Below, one piece after another: positions 62,521 to 64,000 of a stretch of DNA of 64,000 nt. The DNA is from Thaumatotibia leucotreta (taxonomy: Eukaryota; Arthropoda; Insecta; Lepidoptera; Tortricidae), in assembly GCA_025490895.1 (NCBI GenBank), contig JALPQI010001753.1, positions 56,281 to 120,280 of the forward strand, in the 5' to 3' direction. Under the pieces are notes generated by a model. It worked only from the letters and a program-made list of their open reading frames with translations, was not told the DNA's origin and searched no databases. The translations under genes and the position numbers were made by a program. How positions within the stretch are numbered: the stretch's first letter is position 1; each line of letters opens with the position of its first letter.

Positions 62521-62657
62521 ACTTATTCTACTCATTGTCAGGATCACGAGCTATTTCGATTCTAATAGGCAAAAAAATGTCCCAAAATGTTTTTTCCATT
62601 ACGATACCTTTTTTTCATAGATGTTCAAAGGCGGTATAAAAAGTGAATGAAAATTAT

Positions 62658-63056
62658 AAATATTAGATGTATGTAATATTACAGTTTTCTAGAATAGCTA
62701 TTCTAGAAAACTGTAAAGTATTCTAATAGGAGGTGCAGGCATGTATTGCTTGCCCTTAGAGAATGGTCAAAGGCGCCTAGCCTTGTAAGGGATTGCATAT
62801 ACCCGAGAAATTTGACCGGTGGTTGCTAAGACCGAGTGGCCGAGGGGTACAGGCATCAGCCGCGAAAGCTGAGTACGTGGGTTCGATCCCCACCTCGGAC
62901 ATAGGTGATCTTGGTCGTTTTTCTTTGGTATATGACATCTAATATTTATAATTTATATAGTATTAAGTAGTGTGACTACTGGAGAAAAATTAAAAAAAAA
63001 GTACAAATCAAAATATTTAGTTAATAAATAATTTGATTTGTGTTTTCGAAATATGT
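62658..63056 (+). mobile_element. Foldback SINE, copy 3
   Basis: Perfect 14-bp target duplication tgaatgaaaattat (62644-62657 and 63057-63070). The tRNA-like part is at about 62829-62900 and the right arm and tail are as in copy 1. The left arm is cut after aaatattagatgt and followed by a separate palindrome acagttttctagaatagcta (62681-62718). Confidence 0.87.
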
Positions 63057-63070
63057 TGAATGAAAATTAT

Positions 63071-64000
63071 GGGACATATTTTTTCTCCTAACAGAATCGA
63101 AAGAGCTCGTGATTCTTAGTCTAATGAGCCTAAACTTGTCCACATTAAATAACAAAGTGTTTCAACGTTTTGTGAAAACGCCCAATTAGTCGGGGAGCTA
63201 AACTTTAACTTGTTCGAGAAAATTACATTAAATCCTACAGTATATTTATTTCAGGAATATCATAAAACATCGTTTTGTGAATATATGAATCTAATTATCC
63301 CTGATAAATGTGTGGAGGTTTTTTCATAAAATCAATATTAAGATTTACTTGTTTAATAAAAAGTAACAATAAATTCTACAGTAGGGATTTATTATCCGAG
63401 GGGCCTAACTGAATATTTAAGACAATATTTTAAAAAGTCACCACTGAATAATCGTAGATATGGTCAGAAAAAATAAAATTATTTTTAAAATTCATAACAA
63501 TCAAACAGAAATTAAACAAATGGTGATTTTTTACTACAATTAAGGAATAGTTTCTTTTTGTATAAGCTTTACGAAAAAACTGGGGATTTTTTTTTCCTTA
63601 ATTATAAATCATCTGAAACAATAGAATGAATGCATAATCTCGAGGGTAGAAATTATTGAACGTGCTGTTCCAATTATTGACCTTCAAGCTTCAAGTCCTC
63701 GACTGGATGAGAAGCTCTCGCGCTGCACTGGGGATTATTGCATGGTGTGTATCTGTATACCCTAAATATTCATTAGAAAAAGCTTCCGAAACTGTAGGAT
63801 TTAATGTGACCAAAAACTTTTCTCTCCCCTACAAATATTGTTTGTTCGGGCCTATGGACATATTGACACTCAGCACTCTGAGCCAAACCGAACTATCTGC
63901 GCCGTATTCAGGATAACTGTCTGCATTTGACCCTTGATTAGTGATAGGTCGTTCCCGGTAACTTTCCCAGCACAGTATGGGGAATATTCCTAAATGGAGT
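63071..64000. other. Intron, nothing recognised
   Basis: No exon continuing the ORD (RPDQR-type) and no recognised repeat. The 86-codon frame at 63656 has no coding features that I can support. Confidence 0.5.

Noticed and set aside
63656..63916. 86-codon plus-strand frame
   Set aside because: It begins at a non-ATG codon, has no recognisable domain or splice signals, and AT-rich intron sequence can produce such a frame.

Overview
The window looks like a moth or butterfly (Lepidoptera) nuclear genome. It is AT-rich with GC-rich short exons bounded by GT/AG introns. It is packed with hairpin MITEs, tRNA-headed SINEs and LINE fragments of kinds I associate with Lepidoptera. No prokaryotic gene organisation is present.

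One plus-strand gene spans almost the whole window: an oxysterol-binding-protein-related protein of the ORP3/6/7 subfamily. I assembled 16 short exons (847-944, 7453-7545, 9313-9437, 13888-14022, 14721-14802, 26201-26379, 28594-28708, 31211-31290, 33020-33142, 34355-34451, 36056-36264, 37691-37900, 55673-55843, 57092-57205, 59428-59557, 61893-62007). Their phases join without conflict into 692 codons: end of the PH domain, coiled coil, basic linker, FFAT motif for VAP binding, then most of the ORD lipid-transfer domain. The start codon with most of the PH domain, and the last roughly 100 residues, lie outside the window. A further 3,201-bp open frame (2101-5301) has a good acceptor, a good donor and matching phase 1-1. 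It is probably a giant cassette exon, adding 1,067 mostly disordered residues.

The striking property is that at least five exons of this one gene have seeded local duplications, most of them keeping the exon 3' end with its splice donor. These are: exon 9313-9437 (about 2.2 kb of decayed copies); exon 13888-14022 (one fragment at 14571); exon 36056-36264 (a 510-bp duplication with only synonymous exon changes, plus two exon-tail scraps); exon 37691-37900 (17 near-identical copies over 17.7 kb, each followed by a decayed partial copy and a 47-bp minisatellite); exon 59428-59557 (five frameshifted copies).

Introns otherwise hold transposable elements. They include a SINE family with an inverted 5' arm and perfect target-site duplications, a tRNA-headed SINE ending at a splice acceptor, a 5'-truncated R4/Dong-like LINE nested in the tail of an ORF1-only LINE inside the big array, an RTE-like LINE fragment, a P-element-like transposase fragment, and about 25 inverted-repeat elements. 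Stretches not listed are AT-rich intron in which I recognise nothing.
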